Below are positions 23,695 through 32,834 of a DNA stretch of 64,000 nt, in pieces. Within the stretch, counting starts at the first letter, position 1. Every line of letters starts with the position of its first letter. The position numbers and the translations under genes were made by a program. Below the pieces are notes generated by a model. It was given only the letters and a program-made list of their open reading frames with translations, searched no databases and was not told the origin of the DNA. Location: the NCBI RefSeq assembly GCF_014646375.1, contig NZ_BMNI01000003.1:317668-381667 (forward strand), given 5' to 3'. Origin of the DNA: Nocardioides phosphati. GTDB lineage: Bacteria; Actinomycetota; Actinomycetes; Propionibacteriales; Nocardioidaceae.

Positions 23695-23774
23695 CCCCAC
23701 CCGGGTGCGGACACGCCCGCCGGGTGCCCGTAGTCTTGGGGGCTTCCGTCTTCTGAGTCACCACAGGGGTTCAC

Positions 23775-25946
23775 GTGTCGACCGACGCCCAGTCCGCCGA
23801 AGAGATCGCCGCCGCCGAAGTCGCGGCGGAGCAGGCCTTCGTCGACCGTGTGCAGGCCCAGCTCTCGGCCTCGCAGGCGCAGGCCGCCGAGCTCGCCAAG
23901 GAGGGCCGCGGCCGCGGTCAGCTCGGGCACGAGGGCGGCCTCGTCGAGCGTGACGCGATGCTCTACCAGGCCGCGAAGCGCATCGCCCAGCTCGACGCAG
24001 CCGCCGAGGGCCTCGTCTTCGGCCGCCTGGACCTGTCGGCCGACATCGACCCCGAGCCCCGCTACGTCGGCCGCATCGGCCTGCGCGACGAGAACCGCGA
24101 CTCGCTCCTCATCGACTGGCGCGCCCCGGCGGCCGCGGTCTTCTACCAGGCCACGGCGGCCGACCCGAAGGGCGTCGTACGCCGGCGGGTGCTGCGCTCG
24201 AAGTCCACGACCGTCCTCGGTGTCGAGGACGAGCTGATCAACGCCGAGGACCCGCGCGCGCAGGAGCTGCCGATCGTCGGCGAGGGCGCGCTCATGGCCC
24301 AGCTCAGCCGCGCTCGCGACCGCCGCATGCACTCGATCGTCGCGACCATCCAGGCCGAGCAGGACAAGGCGATCCGTGCGCCGGGCAAGGGCGTCACCTC
24401 GATCTCCGGTGGCCCGGGCGTCGGCAAGACGGTCGTCGCGCTGCACCGCGCGGCGTACCTCCTCTACAACGACCGGCGTCGCTACGAGACCGGCGGCGTC
24501 CTGATCGTCGGCCCGTCCGGCGTCTTCATGCGCTACATCGAGCGGGTGCTGCCGTCGCTCGGCGAGACCGCGATCGCGCTGCGCTCCCTCGGTGAGGTCG
24601 TCGACGGCGTGAAGGCGTCGCGCCACGACGACCCGGCGTTCGCCGACGTCAAGGGCAGCGCGCGCATGGCCGAGGTGCTGCGCCGGGCCGCGCGCCAGGC
24701 CGTGCCGGGTGCACCGCGCGAGTTCCGGATCTTCTACCGCGACAACGTGCTGCTCCTCGACAACCGGATCCTCGGGCAGCTGCGGCGCCAGATGCTCTCG
24801 CAGGGCCGCCGCAACAAGCAGATCCCCCGCGTCGCGTCCACGCTGCTCGACGCCCTGTGGCGCCAGGTGAAGTCCGAGCGCGGCAAGGAGCGCGGCCGCA
24901 AGGCCTTCGAGGAGGACATGCTCGACAACCACGAGTTCCTCGAGTTCGCCTCCGAGTGGTGGCCGCCCCTCGAGGCGCGCTCCGTGCTCGCGTGGCTGCG
25001 CGACGCCGACTTCCTGGCGCGCGTCTCCGACGGCATCCTCTCCGCCGACGAGCAGGCGCTGCTGCTCAAGTCGTGGTCGGTCTCCGACGAGCTCAGCATC
25101 GAGGACGTGCCGTTGCTCGACGAGCTCCGCTACGCGATCGGCGACGTCCCGCTCAAGACCGACGAGGACTCCGGCTTCGGCGACTTCGTCGGCTCCGACA
25201 TCCAGGAGCTGACGACCACGTCCGAGCGTGAGTTCCGCTCGGCCCGCGCCTGGACCCCGCCCACGCACCGCATCGAGGACGACCCGTTCGCCCACGTCCT
25301 CATCGACGAGTGCCAGGACCTCACGCCGATGCAGTGGCGCATGGTCGGCCGCCGCGGCCGCACCGCCTCGTGGACGATCGTCGGCGACCCGGCGCAGTCG
25401 TCGTGGCCGATCCGCGAGGAGGCCGAGGCCGCGAAGCGCGCCGCGCTCGAGGGCAAGGAGTGGCACGAGTTCCACCTCTCGACCAACTACCGCAACTCCT
25501 CCGAGATCTACGCGTACGCCGCGGCGTACGCCGCCCGGGTCGGCCTCGACGCCGACCTCCCCACGGCCGTCCGGTCGACCGGTGTCGAGCCGGTGCAGAA
25601 GCGGGTCGACGACCTGGAGTCGGGCGTGCGCGCCGAGGTCGTCCGCCTCGCCGGCGAGGTCGAGGGCACGGTCGGCATCGTCGTCCCCGCGGCCCGTCGC
25701 GGTGAGGTCGAGCGCTGGCTGGCCGGCTGGTCCGAGGTCGCCGACGAGGCGCCCAACGCCGGCACCGGCCGCGACACCTCGACGGACCGGATCGTCGTCC
25801 TCACCGGCCTCGACACCAAGGGCCTCGAGTTCGACGGCATCGTCGTCGTGCGTCCGCAGGAGATCGAGGACGAGGCCTCCACCGGCAAGGCGACGCTCTA
25901 CGTCGTGCTCACCCGCGCCACCCAACTGCTCTCCGTCGTCTCCTAG
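23775..25946 (+). CDS. HelD/HelR-type RNA polymerase recycling helicase-like ATPase
   Basis: 723 residues from the GTG at 23775 (AGGGG ahead). UvrD-like superfamily 1 motor: Walker A GGPGVGKTVVALHRAAYLLY with Lys218, the VLIDECQDLTPMQWRMVGRRG box (Walker B), TIVGDPAQSSWP, NYRNSSEIYAYAAAYA, and a final LYVVLTRATQLLSVVS. The N-terminal charged coiled segment (EQAFVDRVQAQLSASQAQAAELAKEG) and DWRAPAAAVFYQATAADPKGV are typical of HelD, whose arms pry RNA polymerase from DNA. HelR paralogues give rifampicin tolerance in Streptomyces. No rifamycin-associated element is visible upstream, so housekeeping HelD is equally possible. Confidence 0.87.
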   Translation: MSTDAQSAEEIAAAEVAAEQAFVDRVQAQLSASQAQAAELAKEGRGRGQLGHEGGLVERDAMLYQAAKRIAQLDAAAEGLVFGRLDLSADIDPEPRYVGRIGLRDENRDSLLIDWRAPAAAVFYQATAADPKGVVRRRVLRSKSTTVLGVEDELINAEDPRAQELPIVGEGALMAQLSRARDRRMHSIVATIQAEQDKAIRAPGKGVTSISGGPGVGKTVVALHRAAYLLYNDRRRYETGGVLIVGPSGVFMRYIERVLPSLGETAIALRSLGEVVDGVKASRHDDPAFADVKGSARMAEVLRRAARQAVPGAPREFRIFYRDNVLLLDNRILGQLRRQMLSQGRRNKQIPRVASTLLDALWRQVKSERGKERGRKAFEEDMLDNHEFLEFASEWWPPLEARSVLAWLRDADFLARVSDGILSADEQALLLKSWSVSDELSIEDVPLLDELRYAIGDVPLKTDEDSGFGDFVGSDIQELTTTSEREFRSARAWTPPTHRIEDDPFAHVLIDECQDLTPMQWRMVGRRGRTASWTIVGDPAQSSWPIREEAEAAKRAALEGKEWHEFHLSTNYRNSSEIYAYAAAYAARVGLDADLPTAVRSTGVEPVQKRVDDLESGVRAEVVRLAGEVEGTVGIVVPAARRGEVERWLAGWSEVADEAPNAGTGRDTSTDRIVVLTGLDTKGLEFDGIVVVRPQEIEDEASTGKATLYVVLTRATQLLSVVS

Positions 25947-25978
25947 CCCGCGCCGGGCGGGTCGGGCAGGATGCGGAC

Positions 25979-26824
25979 ATGACCGAGCCGCCGCAGTATC
26001 CCTCCGCGCCCGACCCGAACCTCCCGCCCAGCGCCGCGACGCCGCCGCCGACCCCGCCCTACGGCGGCTACGGCACGCCGCCGGGCACCCCGCCGCCTCC
26101 GCCGCCCGCCCCGCCGGCGTACGGCGCCCCGCAGTACGGCCCGCCGGCCTATGACGTGATGGCCGCGGTCAGCTACGGCTGGAGGGGCTTCAAGGCGAAC
26201 GCGGGCACCTTCCTGCTGCTCGGCATCCTCGCCATCGTGATCCCCGGCATCGTCAGCTTTGTCGGCTCGGCGTTCAACGCCGGTGGGTCCGCCCTCGCCG
26301 ACGGCACCTCCAGCAGCATGCGGATCGGGTTCGGTGCCACGGGCGGTCTGCTCGGCTTCGTGTTCAGCATCGCCGCCCAGGTGCTCTCGCTCTTCTTCAC
26401 CGCCGCGTCCATCCGGGCGGCCTTCGACGTCACGGAGGGGCGGCGCGTCGACCTCGGAGCGGCGTTCACGCGGTGGAACAAGGGCCAGGTGATCCTGCTG
26501 GCGGTCCTCGTGTCGATCGGCACGATGGTGGGCTTCATCCTCTGCGTGCTGCCCGGCATCGTCTTCCTCTTCTTCACGTGGTTCGGCATGTACTTCGTCG
26601 TCGGCAACGCGCAGTCGGCGGTCGAGGCGATCGGCTCGAGCTTCCGGTTCACCGCCGACAACCTCGGCAACCTGCTGCTCCTCTTCCTGATGGCGATCCT
26701 GATCGGGCTCCTCGGCGCGCTCGCCTGCCTCGTCGGCCTGCTGGTCGCGATCCCGCTGCTGACGATCGCCGCGGCGTACACGTTCCGCTTCCTGCAGGGG
26801 CAGATGCCGGTGCCCGTCGCCTGA
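25979..26824 (+). CDS. Proline-rich polytopic membrane protein of unknown function
   Basis: 281 residues. The first 60 are Pro/Gly/Tyr-rich (PPPTPPYGGYGTPPGTPP) and probably disordered and cytoplasmic. Five to six transmembrane helices follow: FLLLGILAIVIPGIVSFV, GGLLGFVFSIAAQVLSLFF, VILLAVLVSIGTMVGFILCVLPGIVFLFF, LLLLFLMAILIGLLGALACLVGLLVAIPLL. An amphipathic FDVTEGRRVDLGAAFTRWNKG loop resembles the family that holds glycerophosphodiesterase membrane domains and DUF975-like proteins. No enzymatic motif is seen. It ends just before a strong bidirectional terminator. Confidence 0.75.
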   Translation: MTEPPQYPSAPDPNLPPSAATPPPTPPYGGYGTPPGTPPPPPPAPPAYGAPQYGPPAYDVMAAVSYGWRGFKANAGTFLLLGILAIVIPGIVSFVGSAFNAGGSALADGTSSSMRIGFGATGGLLGFVFSIAAQVLSLFFTAASIRAAFDVTEGRRVDLGAAFTRWNKGQVILLAVLVSIGTMVGFILCVLPGIVFLFFTWFGMYFVVGNAQSAVEAIGSSFRFTADNLGNLLLLFLMAILIGLLGALACLVGLLVAIPLLTIAAAYTFRFLQGQMPVPVA

Positions 26825-26835
26825 CCCCGCACGAG

Positions 26836-26875
26836 CGAAGGGCCCCGTCACGCACGCGCGTGGCGGGGCCCTTCG
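26836..26875. terminator. Bidirectional terminator
   Basis: Stem CGAAGGGCCCCG (26836-26847) pairs perfectly with CGGGGCCCTTCG (26864-26875) around a 16-base loop. It sits between the convergent membrane-protein gene and upp and can end transcription from both. Confidence 0.85.
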
Positions 26876-26903
26876 TCGTCGGTGCGGCGGGCGAGTGACC
26901 CAG

Positions 26904-27545
26904 TCAGTGGGCCAGGCCGTAGAGCCGGTCGCCCGCGTCGCCGAGGCCGGGGACGATGTAGCCGTTCTCGTTGAGCCGCTGGTCCATCGCGGCGGTGACG
27001 ATCGTGACCGGCACCTCGACGCCCTCCAGCCCCGCCTCGAGCGCCGCGCAGCCCTCGGGCGCGGCGAGCAGGACGACGCAGGTGATGTGGTCGGCGCCCC
27101 GGTCGACGAGGAAGCGGATCGCGGCGGCCAGCGTGCCGCCGGTCGCCAGCATCGGGTCGAGCACGTAGACCTGCCGGCCGGAGAGGTCGGCGGGCAGCCG
27201 CTCGGCGTACGTCGTCGCCTCGAGGGTCTCCTCGTCGCGGACCATGCCCAGGAAGCCCACCTCGGCCGTGGGCAGGAGCCGCATCATGCCGTCGAGCATG
27301 CCGAGGCCGGCGCGCAGGATCGGGACGACGAGCGGCTTCGGGGAGGCGAGCGCGGTGCCCACCGTGTCGGCCACCGGCGTCGTGATCGACCGGGGCACGA
27401 CGCGCACCTCGCGGGTCGCCTCATAGGCGAGGAGGGTGACCAGCTCGTCGGCCAGGCGGCGGAAGGTCGGCGAGTCGGTGCCGACGTCGCGCAGGGTGGT
27501 CAGCTTGTGGGCGACGAGGGGGTGGTCGACGACGACGGTCTGCAT
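26904..27545 (-). CDS. upp: Uracil phosphoribosyltransferase
   Basis: 213 residues from the ATG at 27545 ([20 protein letters not shown]), matching the usual UPRT N-terminus; an in-frame start at 27596 is unsupported. Motifs: [17 protein letters not shown] (uracil/PRPP site), the PRPP loop [16 protein letters not shown], and the C-terminal [18 protein letters not shown] that binds uracil. It converts uracil and PRPP to UMP in pyrimidine salvage. It is divergent from the TadA-associated gene. Confidence 0.96.
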   Translation of the reverse strand: MQTVVVDHPLVAHKLTTLRDVGTDSPTFRRLADELVTLLAYEATREVRVVPRSITTPVADTVGTALASPKPLVVPILRAGLGMLDGMMRLLPTAEVGFLGMVRDEETLEATTYAERLPADLSGRQVYVLDPMLATGGTLAAAIRFLVDRGADHITCVVLLAAPEGCAALEAGLEGVEVPVTIVTAAMDQRLNENGYIVPGLGDAGDRLYGLAH

Positions 27546-27616
27546 GCACGGAACTTTCCCACGGCCGTAACACAAACGGGGTTGGTCCCCGGTCACGAAC
27601 CTGTCACGCTGGGCCC

Positions 27617-28099
27617 ATGGCGAGCCCCGACGACGTCGACATCGCCCTGGCGGCGTACCGCGAGGAGGGGGTCTGGCAGCTCGAGGAGCTGGCTGACCCG
27701 GTGCTGACGAGCCTCGACACGGTCATCTCCGGGCTCCGGCGCTTCCCCGGCGACGGTGGCGCGCTCGGCCTCCTCGCCCTCGACGAGGACGTCTTCCTGC
27801 TGGTCCGCGTGATCGGCCCCCACGTGCGGATCCTGCTCTCCGACGTCACCGCCGCCGACATCTTCGACCTGGCCCGCGAGGCGATCGAGCACCTGGCACT
27901 GCCCTACCCCGAGGAGGACGACGAGCCCGTGCCCGCCGGCGACCTCGGCATCGTGGCCGACCTCGGCATGCACGCCGACGACCTCGGCGCGCTCATCGAC
28001 GACATGGACCTCTACCCCGACGAGATGCTCTCCGAGATCGCGGCCCGGCTCGGCTTCGGCGAGCGGTTCGACGACCTGGTCGGGCTGGCCAGCGCGTGA
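27617..28099 (+). CDS. tRNA adenosine deaminase-associated protein
   Basis: 160 residues, acidic, without transmembrane segments: [103 protein letters not shown]. This family almost always precedes tadA in actinobacteria and is named for that linkage; its molecular role is not known. The stop overlaps the tadA GTG, so the two proteins are made together and probably act together. Confidence 0.9.
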   Translation: MASPDDVDIALAAYREEGVWQLEELADPVLTSLDTVISGLRRFPGDGGALGLLALDEDVFLLVRVIGPHVRILLSDVTAADIFDLAREAIEHLALPYPEEDDEPVPAGDLGIVADLGMHADDLGALIDDMDLYPDEMLSEIAARLGFGERFDDLVGLASA

Positions 28100-28560
28100 T
28101 CCCGCACCAGCAGTGGGTCGAGCCGATGCGCCTCGCCCTCGACGAGGCGCGCGGCGCGCTGGCCACCGGCGACGTCCCGATCGGTGCGCTCGTCCTGTCG
28201 TCCGCCGGCGAGGTCATCGGACGCGGCCGCAACATCCGCGAGGCGGTCGGCGACCCGACCGGCCACGCCGAGGTCGTCGCGATCCGCGAGGCGGCCGCCG
28301 CCGTGGGTGAATGGCGCCTCTCCGGCTGCACCCTCCTGGTCACCCTCGAGCCGTGCACGATGTGCGCCGGCGCGATCGTCCTCTCCCGCCTCTCGCGCCT
28401 CGTGTTCGCGGCGTACGACGACAAGGCGGGTGCTGTGGGCTCCCTCTGGGACGTCGTGCGCGACCGCCGCCTCAACCACCGGCCCGAGGTCGTGGCGGGC
28501 GTGCTCGCCCGCGAGGCGTCGGGGCTGCTCGACGACTTCTTCCGCGGCCAGCGCGCCTGA
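28096..28560 (+). CDS. tadA: tRNA-specific adenosine(34) deaminase TadA
   Basis: 154 residues from GTG 28096 inside the preceding stop (GTGA). Zinc ligands are His57 in GHAEVVAIREA and Cys87/Cys90 in LEPCTMCAGAIVLSRL; Glu59 is the proton shuttle. It deaminates A34 to inosine in tRNA-Arg(ACG), needed to read CGN codons. Other cytidine-deaminase family members lack the upstream partner gene, which supports TadA. Confidence 0.95.
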   Translation: MIPHQQWVEPMRLALDEARGALATGDVPIGALVLSSAGEVIGRGRNIREAVGDPTGHAEVVAIREAAAAVGEWRLSGCTLLVTLEPCTMCAGAIVLSRLSRLVFAAYDDKAGAVGSLWDVVRDRRLNHRPEVVAGVLAREASGLLDDFFRGQRA

Positions 28561-28617
28561 CGCGCGTCGCCCGGGCCGATTTTCGACCGACGGCGCGGCT
28601 CCGGTAAGGTTCCGCAC

Positions 28618-28707
28618 GGTGCCGTGTCCGAGCGGCCTAAGGAGAACGCCTCGAAAGCGTTTGTGGGGGTGACTCCACCGAGGGTTCAAATCCCTCCGGC
28701 ACCGCCA
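28618..28707 (+). tRNA. tRNA-Ser (anticodon CGA)
   Basis: The acceptor stem GGTGCCG (28618-28624) pairs with CGGCACC (28697-28703), followed by discriminator G and an encoded CCA (28705-28707). The anticodon loop reads CTCGAAA within AACGCCTCGAAAGCGTT, giving anticodon CGA. The long variable arm (GTGGGGGTGACTCCAC) marks a class II serine tRNA, and the T-arm is AGGGTTCAAATCCCT. It decodes UCG, a frequent codon here. Confidence 0.97.
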
Positions 28708-28709
28708 GT

Positions 28710-28743
28710 CGATCAGCCCCGGGTTCACGCCCGGGGCTGATCG
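28710..28743 (+). terminator. Terminator of tRNA-Ser
   Basis: Perfect 14-base arms CGATCAGCCCCGGG and CCCGGGGCTGATCG around a 6-base loop, three bases after the encoded CCA and followed by CATTT. It is the strongest intrinsic terminator-like stem in this part of the window. Confidence 0.9.
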
Positions 28744-28838
28744 CATTTCCGGCGTACGGCGGGTCCGCACCGAAAACGGTGGGCGGCGCTGCCCCCAGGG
28801 TGGAATGCTCGGAGGACGAACGACGACGGGGAGCTTGC

Positions 28839-29804
28839 ATGGCCGAGAACGCTGAGCCCGGGTGGTACCTCGACGGGACGCCCGACCAGGTCCGCTACTG
28901 GGACGGACAGGCGTGGACCGACCGCACGTTCCGCACCGGGCGTGCCGAGGAGTATGGGCGGACGTCGAAGCGGAAGGTCTTCAAGCCCTCGGGCCAGCTG
29001 GTCGACGCGACGTACCGGCTGCTCTTCGCGGATCGCCGGATGATCCTCTTCGTCTTCGCGGGCTGTCTCGTGGCAGCCGCCGCGGCGGGCAGCGTGGTCG
29101 GCCCGGTCTGGCTGTGGCGCGACGTCGAGCCGAGCTTCACCCCCGGTGACTGGGCAGGCCTCGCCCTGGCGGCGGCTGCGTTCGCCGTGGCCAGCCTGGT
29201 CATGCAGCTGACGATGGGCGTCGTCGTGGCGAGCGCGCTGGAGCGGGCCGCCGGTCGTCCGGTGACCTTCGGGGCAGCGGTGCGCCTGACGTGGAGCCGT
29301 CGCCGTCAGCTGCTGGCATGGGCACTCGTCTCGGCCCTGGTCGGCATGGTCGTCCGGGTGCTCGAGCGGTTCGGGCTCGGCGGCCTCGTCGCTGCATTGA
29401 CCCTCAACGTCGGGTGGGCTGTCGCGACCGTCTTCGCCACTCCCGTCCTGCTCGTGGAGGGCACGGGACCGCTCGCGACGCTCCGCCGCTCGGCGTCGGT
29501 GATGCGCCAGAACTTCGGCGTGACCACCATCGGATCGATCAGCCTCGCCCTGCCCTGGGTGGTCCTCGGCTGGGGCGCCGGCGTCCTCGCCGTCGTCGGC
29601 GGAATCGTCCTGGCGATCGGAGGAAGCCTCCTGATGACGCTCGTCGGAGCGGTCTGCCTCGCGCTCGGCGTCGCCGGCCTCTGCTTCACCAGCGCCACGT
29701 CCGCGGCGCTCTCCGCGACCCTGCAGGCCACCATCTACCGGTACGCCGTCGGCGAACCGGTCCCCGGTGTCGACCCGCGCTGGATGCCCACCCGGATCGA
29801 CTGA
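28839..29804 (+). CDS. DUF2510-containing polytopic membrane protein
   Basis: 321 residues from the ATG at 28839. The N-terminal DUF2510 repeat (PGWYLDGTPDQVRYWDGQAWTDRTF) is a short actinobacterial motif usually found ahead of membrane domains. Five or six transmembrane helices follow, with the conserved loop FATPVLLVEGTGPLATLRRSASVMRQNFG that I associate with the DUF6159 family. No enzymatic residues are seen. It is a single gene after the tRNA terminator, ending before another strong hairpin. Confidence 0.78.
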   Translation: MAENAEPGWYLDGTPDQVRYWDGQAWTDRTFRTGRAEEYGRTSKRKVFKPSGQLVDATYRLLFADRRMILFVFAGCLVAAAAAGSVVGPVWLWRDVEPSFTPGDWAGLALAAAAFAVASLVMQLTMGVVVASALERAAGRPVTFGAAVRLTWSRRRQLLAWALVSALVGMVVRVLERFGLGGLVAALTLNVGWAVATVFATPVLLVEGTGPLATLRRSASVMRQNFGVTTIGSISLALPWVVLGWGAGVLAVVGGIVLAIGGSLLMTLVGAVCLALGVAGLCFTSATSAALSATLQATIYRYAVGEPVPGVDPRWMPTRID

Positions 29805-29859
29805 CCGCGCTGGGCCCCGCGGTCCGGAGCGCTTCGTCGCGACTGGAGCGCTGAAAACA

Positions 29860-29893
29860 GCACTACCGCGCCCGTGTACGGGCGCGGTAGTGC
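29860..29893. terminator. Bidirectional terminator
   Basis: Perfect 15-base arms GCACTACCGCGCCCG and CGGGCGCGGTAGTGC with a TGTA tetraloop, lying between convergent genes ending at 29804 and 29927. A run AAAACA precedes the stem, giving a U-rich tail for the leftward transcript. Confidence 0.88.
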
Positions 29894-29926
29894 GAGTAAC
29901 TGCGCTTTACAGCGCTGGGCCAGGCG

Positions 29927-31963
29927 TCAGCGGCCCCAGCGCAGGCCCTTCAGGAGGCGGCCGACCATCTCCTTCTGCGAGGCGGTCTCGCGGGGGTGGG
30001 CGGCGGCCTCCTCGTCGGCAGCGTGGGCGCGGGCGGCAGCCGAGTCGGGGAACGCCTGGTAGGCGATGTTGAGCACCTTGTGGGCGGTCTTCGGGGCAGC
30101 GGTGTGCAGGGCCGCACCGAACTGGCCGCCGAGGGTGTTGATCGCCTCGGGCTTCTCCACGAGCGCCCGCACGACGATGTCGCCGGCCTGGCCGGGGGAG
30201 ATCGTCGGGAACTTCTCGTACATCTTCGTCGGGGCGATCATCGGCGTGCGCACGAGCGGCATCCGGATCGTGGTGAACGAGATGCCGTCGCTGTGGAGCT
30301 CCGAGCCGACGACGTTCGACCAGGAGTCGAGCGCGGCCTTCGACGCGGCGTACGCCGAGAAGCGCGGGATCTTGGTGAGGACCGCGATCGAGGAGAGGTT
30401 GACGATGTGGCCGCCACCGGTGGCCGACATCTTCGGGATCAGTCCCATGACCAGGCGGATCGCGCCGAAGTAGTTGAGCTGCATGGTGCGCTCGAAGTCG
30501 TGGAAGCGGTCGAGCGACAGCTTGATCGAACGCCGGATCGAGCGGCCGGCGCTGTTGACGACGAAGTCGATGCGGGGGAGCTCGGCGGAGAGCTTCGCGG
30601 CGAGGGCGTCGATCGCCTCGTAGTCGGAGAGGTCGCACGGGTAGACGAACGCCTGTCCGCCGCGCATCTCGATGGTGCGCTGCAGGGTCTCGAGCTTCTC
30701 GCGGCCGCGGGCGACGAGGACCGGGATGCCGCCGAGCTGGGCGACCTTCTTGGCGGTCACCTCGCCGATGCCGGAGGAGGCGCCGGTGATCACGACGTAC
30801 TTGCCCTCGAGGGCGCGCTTCGCCTTCTTGTCGCGCGACGTGCTGTCGTCGAGGTTCTCCTCCCAGTAGTTCCACAGCTTCTCGGCGTACGACTCGAGGG
30901 GCGGGACGCTGATGCCGGAGCCGGCGAGCAGCGCCTGGGCCTTGGAGGAGTCGAAGACGGCGGTGAAGTTGACGTGGCCGAGGACCTCGGACGGGATGCC
31001 GAGACGGCCGACGGTCTGGTCGAAGACGGCGGTGACCGGCTTGGAGTGCACGGCGGCCGCGAAGAGGGAGGCGGGACGCAGGCCCGACGGCAGCGCCTGG
31101 ATCGCGCGGGAGTCCGAGATCCGGCGGTCGATCGGGGTGGCGAACTTCGGCGCCCGCGCCGCGCGGCAGAAGAGGTTGATCATCTCGATCGCGCCCTGCG
31201 GGTCCGGGTTGGTGAGGAAGAACGCCTGGCCGTCCTGGCCGGGGACGTGGGCGATGTGGTCCATCGCCTTGGCGACGTAGTCGACCGGGACGACGTTGGT
31301 GTCGCGCAGGTCGAGGCCGAGCAGCGGGATCCAGCCGGGGAGCGAGTCGCGCAGGCGCTTGATCAGCGGGAAGAAGTAGTAGGGGCCGTCGATCTTGTCC
31401 ATCTGGCCGGTCTCCGAGTGACCCACCACGATCGCCGGACGGTAGACGCGCCACGGCACCGGCGACTCCTCGCGCACGATCTTCTCCGACTCGAACTTCG
31501 TCCGGTGGTACGGCGAGGGGAGCGGCTGCCCCTCGTCGAACATGTCCTCGGTGAAGACGCCCTTGTAGTCACCGGCGGCAGCGACCGAGGAGACCTGGTG
31601 GAACGTGCCGGCGGAGAGCGCACCCGCGAGCTCGAGGGCGTTGCGGGTGCCGTCGATGTTCATCGCGTCGTTGGTCGCGTCGTCGGCGGTCATGTCGTAG
31701 ATCGCGGCGAGGTGGAAGAAGTGACCGATCGTGCCGCGGTGCGCCGCGACCCACTCCGCGTCGACACCGAGCTGCGGCGCCGACAGGTCGCCGACGACCG
31801 GGACGACCCGGTCCGAGCCCCACTCGTCGATCAGCTTCTGCAGGCGACCGAGCGAGCCGGCGCGGCAGAGGACGTAGATCTGGCCCTCGCGGTTGGCGAT
31901 GAGCTCCTGGACGAGGAAGCGGCCGATGAAGCCGGTGGCGCCGGTGACGAAGTAGTCGGACAT
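29927..31963 (-). CDS. Bifunctional SDR, fatty acyl-CoA reductase-like (AcrA1/Maqu_2507 architecture)
   Basis: 678 residues from the ATG at 31963. The N-terminal extended SDR/thioester-reductase domain begins YFVTGATGFIGRFLVQEL and has SPYHRTKFESEKIV (Tyr-x3-Lys) and VYRPAIVVGHS. The C-terminal classical SDR domain has VVITGASSGIGEVTAKKV, VVNSAGRSIRRSI and FSAYAASKAALD. This two-reductase order and size match bacterial fatty acyl-CoA reductases that make aldehydes or alcohols (Marinobacter Maqu_2507; M. tuberculosis AcrA1). Activity on acyl-CoA is inferred from architecture. It is divergent from a TetR gene, with a palindrome between them. Confidence 0.85.
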   Translation of the reverse strand: MSDYFVTGATGFIGRFLVQELIANREGQIYVLCRAGSLGRLQKLIDEWGSDRVVPVVGDLSAPQLGVDAEWVAAHRGTIGHFFHLAAIYDMTADDATNDAMNIDGTRNALELAGALSAGTFHQVSSVAAAGDYKGVFTEDMFDEGQPLPSPYHRTKFESEKIVREESPVPWRVYRPAIVVGHSETGQMDKIDGPYYFFPLIKRLRDSLPGWIPLLGLDLRDTNVVPVDYVAKAMDHIAHVPGQDGQAFFLTNPDPQGAIEMINLFCRAARAPKFATPIDRRISDSRAIQALPSGLRPASLFAAAVHSKPVTAVFDQTVGRLGIPSEVLGHVNFTAVFDSSKAQALLAGSGISVPPLESYAEKLWNYWEENLDDSTSRDKKAKRALEGKYVVITGASSGIGEVTAKKVAQLGGIPVLVARGREKLETLQRTIEMRGGQAFVYPCDLSDYEAIDALAAKLSAELPRIDFVVNSAGRSIRRSIKLSLDRFHDFERTMQLNYFGAIRLVMGLIPKMSATGGGHIVNLSSIAVLTKIPRFSAYAASKAALDSWSNVVGSELHSDGISFTTIRMPLVRTPMIAPTKMYEKFPTISPGQAGDIVVRALVEKPEAINTLGGQFGAALHTAAPKTAHKVLNIAYQAFPDSAAARAHAADEEAAAHPRETASQKEMVGRLLKGLRWGR

Positions 31964-32031
31964 GGGTTGCACGCTGCCGTTCTGGGGAGGGCCCGGTCAA
32001 GGGGCGGGCTCGGGAGGTTCGATGCTTTTGG

Positions 32032-32047
32032 GTACGCTGTGGTACCA
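32032..32047. promoter_or_regulatory. Inverted repeat GGTAC-N6-GTACC, candidate TetR operator
   Basis: A perfect 5-base inverted repeat with 6-base spacer in the 123-base region between the divergent SDR and TetR genes, placed where it could control both promoters. The TetR encoded at 32087 is the obvious candidate ligand; no binding data can be inferred. Confidence 0.5.
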
Positions 32048-32086
32048 AGATAGGGAACTTTCCTCCGGATCGATAGGGTCATCCAC

Positions 32087-32716
32087 GTGTCTGTGTCCGA
32101 CATCACCCCCGAGCGCCTCCCGCGCGGCCGCCACGGCATCGATGCCGAGGCCGTCGTCGCCTCCCAGCGCGCCCGCCTCCTGCGGGCCGTCGTCCAGGTC
32201 GTGGGGGAGCGCGGCTGGAGCGGCACCCGCATCGCCGACGTCGTCGCCGCGGCGGCCGTCTCGCGGCGTACGTTCTACGAGCTCTTCGACGGCCTCGAGG
32301 ACTGCTTCACCGCGGCGATCGAAACCGGCTTCGCCCGGCTGATCGAGGCGATCGACGCCACGGCGCCGGCTGACGGCGACGACTTCGAGGCCCGCGTACG
32401 CCGCTTCCTCGGCGCCTACATCGAGCTCCTGGCCGCGACGCCCGGGGCCACGCGCGCGCTGCACGTGGAGATGCTCCGGGGCAGCGACGAGGTCCGTGCG
32501 CTCCACGACCGGGTGATGGAGGCGGTGGGGGAGCGCCTCCTCGTCGCGCGGTTCGGCGACGGCGACCGGGGCGACGTGCCCGCGGAGTTCGGTGTCGCGC
32601 TCGTGGCGGGCTTCGAGCACCTGCTCAGCCGTCACATCCGGGCGGGCGGCGACGAGGCGGGGCTGGCGGCGGTCGTCGATGCCGCGGCTGCGATCGCGGT
32701 CCGCGCCCTGGGCTGA
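32087..32716 (+). CDS. TetR/AcrR family regulator
   Basis: 209 residues from GTG 32087 (a second GTG six bases later is possible). The N-terminal domain has RLLRAVVQVVGERGWSGTRIADVVAAAAVSRRTFYELFDGLEDCFTAAIE, a standard TetR helix-turn-helix; the C-terminal ligand domain contains TPGATRALHVEMLRGSDEVRALHD. It is divergent from the fatty acyl-CoA reductase-like gene and probably represses it, responding to an acyl-CoA or long-chain ligand. A short hairpin (GCATGCG/CGCATGC, 32725-32743) follows the stop. Confidence 0.87.
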   Translation: MSVSDITPERLPRGRHGIDAEAVVASQRARLLRAVVQVVGERGWSGTRIADVVAAAAVSRRTFYELFDGLEDCFTAAIETGFARLIEAIDATAPADGDDFEARVRRFLGAYIELLAATPGATRALHVEMLRGSDEVRALHDRVMEAVGERLLVARFGDGDRGDVPAEFGVALVAGFEHLLSRHIRAGGDEAGLAAVVDAAAAIAVRALG

Positions 32717-32724
32717 CGCTCGAA

Positions 32725-32743
32725 GCATGCGGCGGGCGCATGC
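32725..32743 (+). terminator. Short hairpin after tetR
   Basis: Seven-base arms GCATGCG and CGCATGC around GCGGG, nine bases after the tetR stop, followed by CTAACCCTGC. It is weak but well placed. Confidence 0.4.
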
Positions 32744-32834
32744 CTAACCCTGCAATGAGGCATTGGACGCATGGGTTCCGCGGTCGGAGAATGGTGACGC
32801 AAGCCACTCCCCCGACTGAAGGAAGTTCCCCCTC

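Noticed and set aside
23695..23774. Rifamycin-associated element upstream of the HelD/HelR-like gene
   Set aside because: The expected 19-20-base inverted repeat (GGGGCTTGC...) is not present; only an unrelated GGGGGCTT run occurs.
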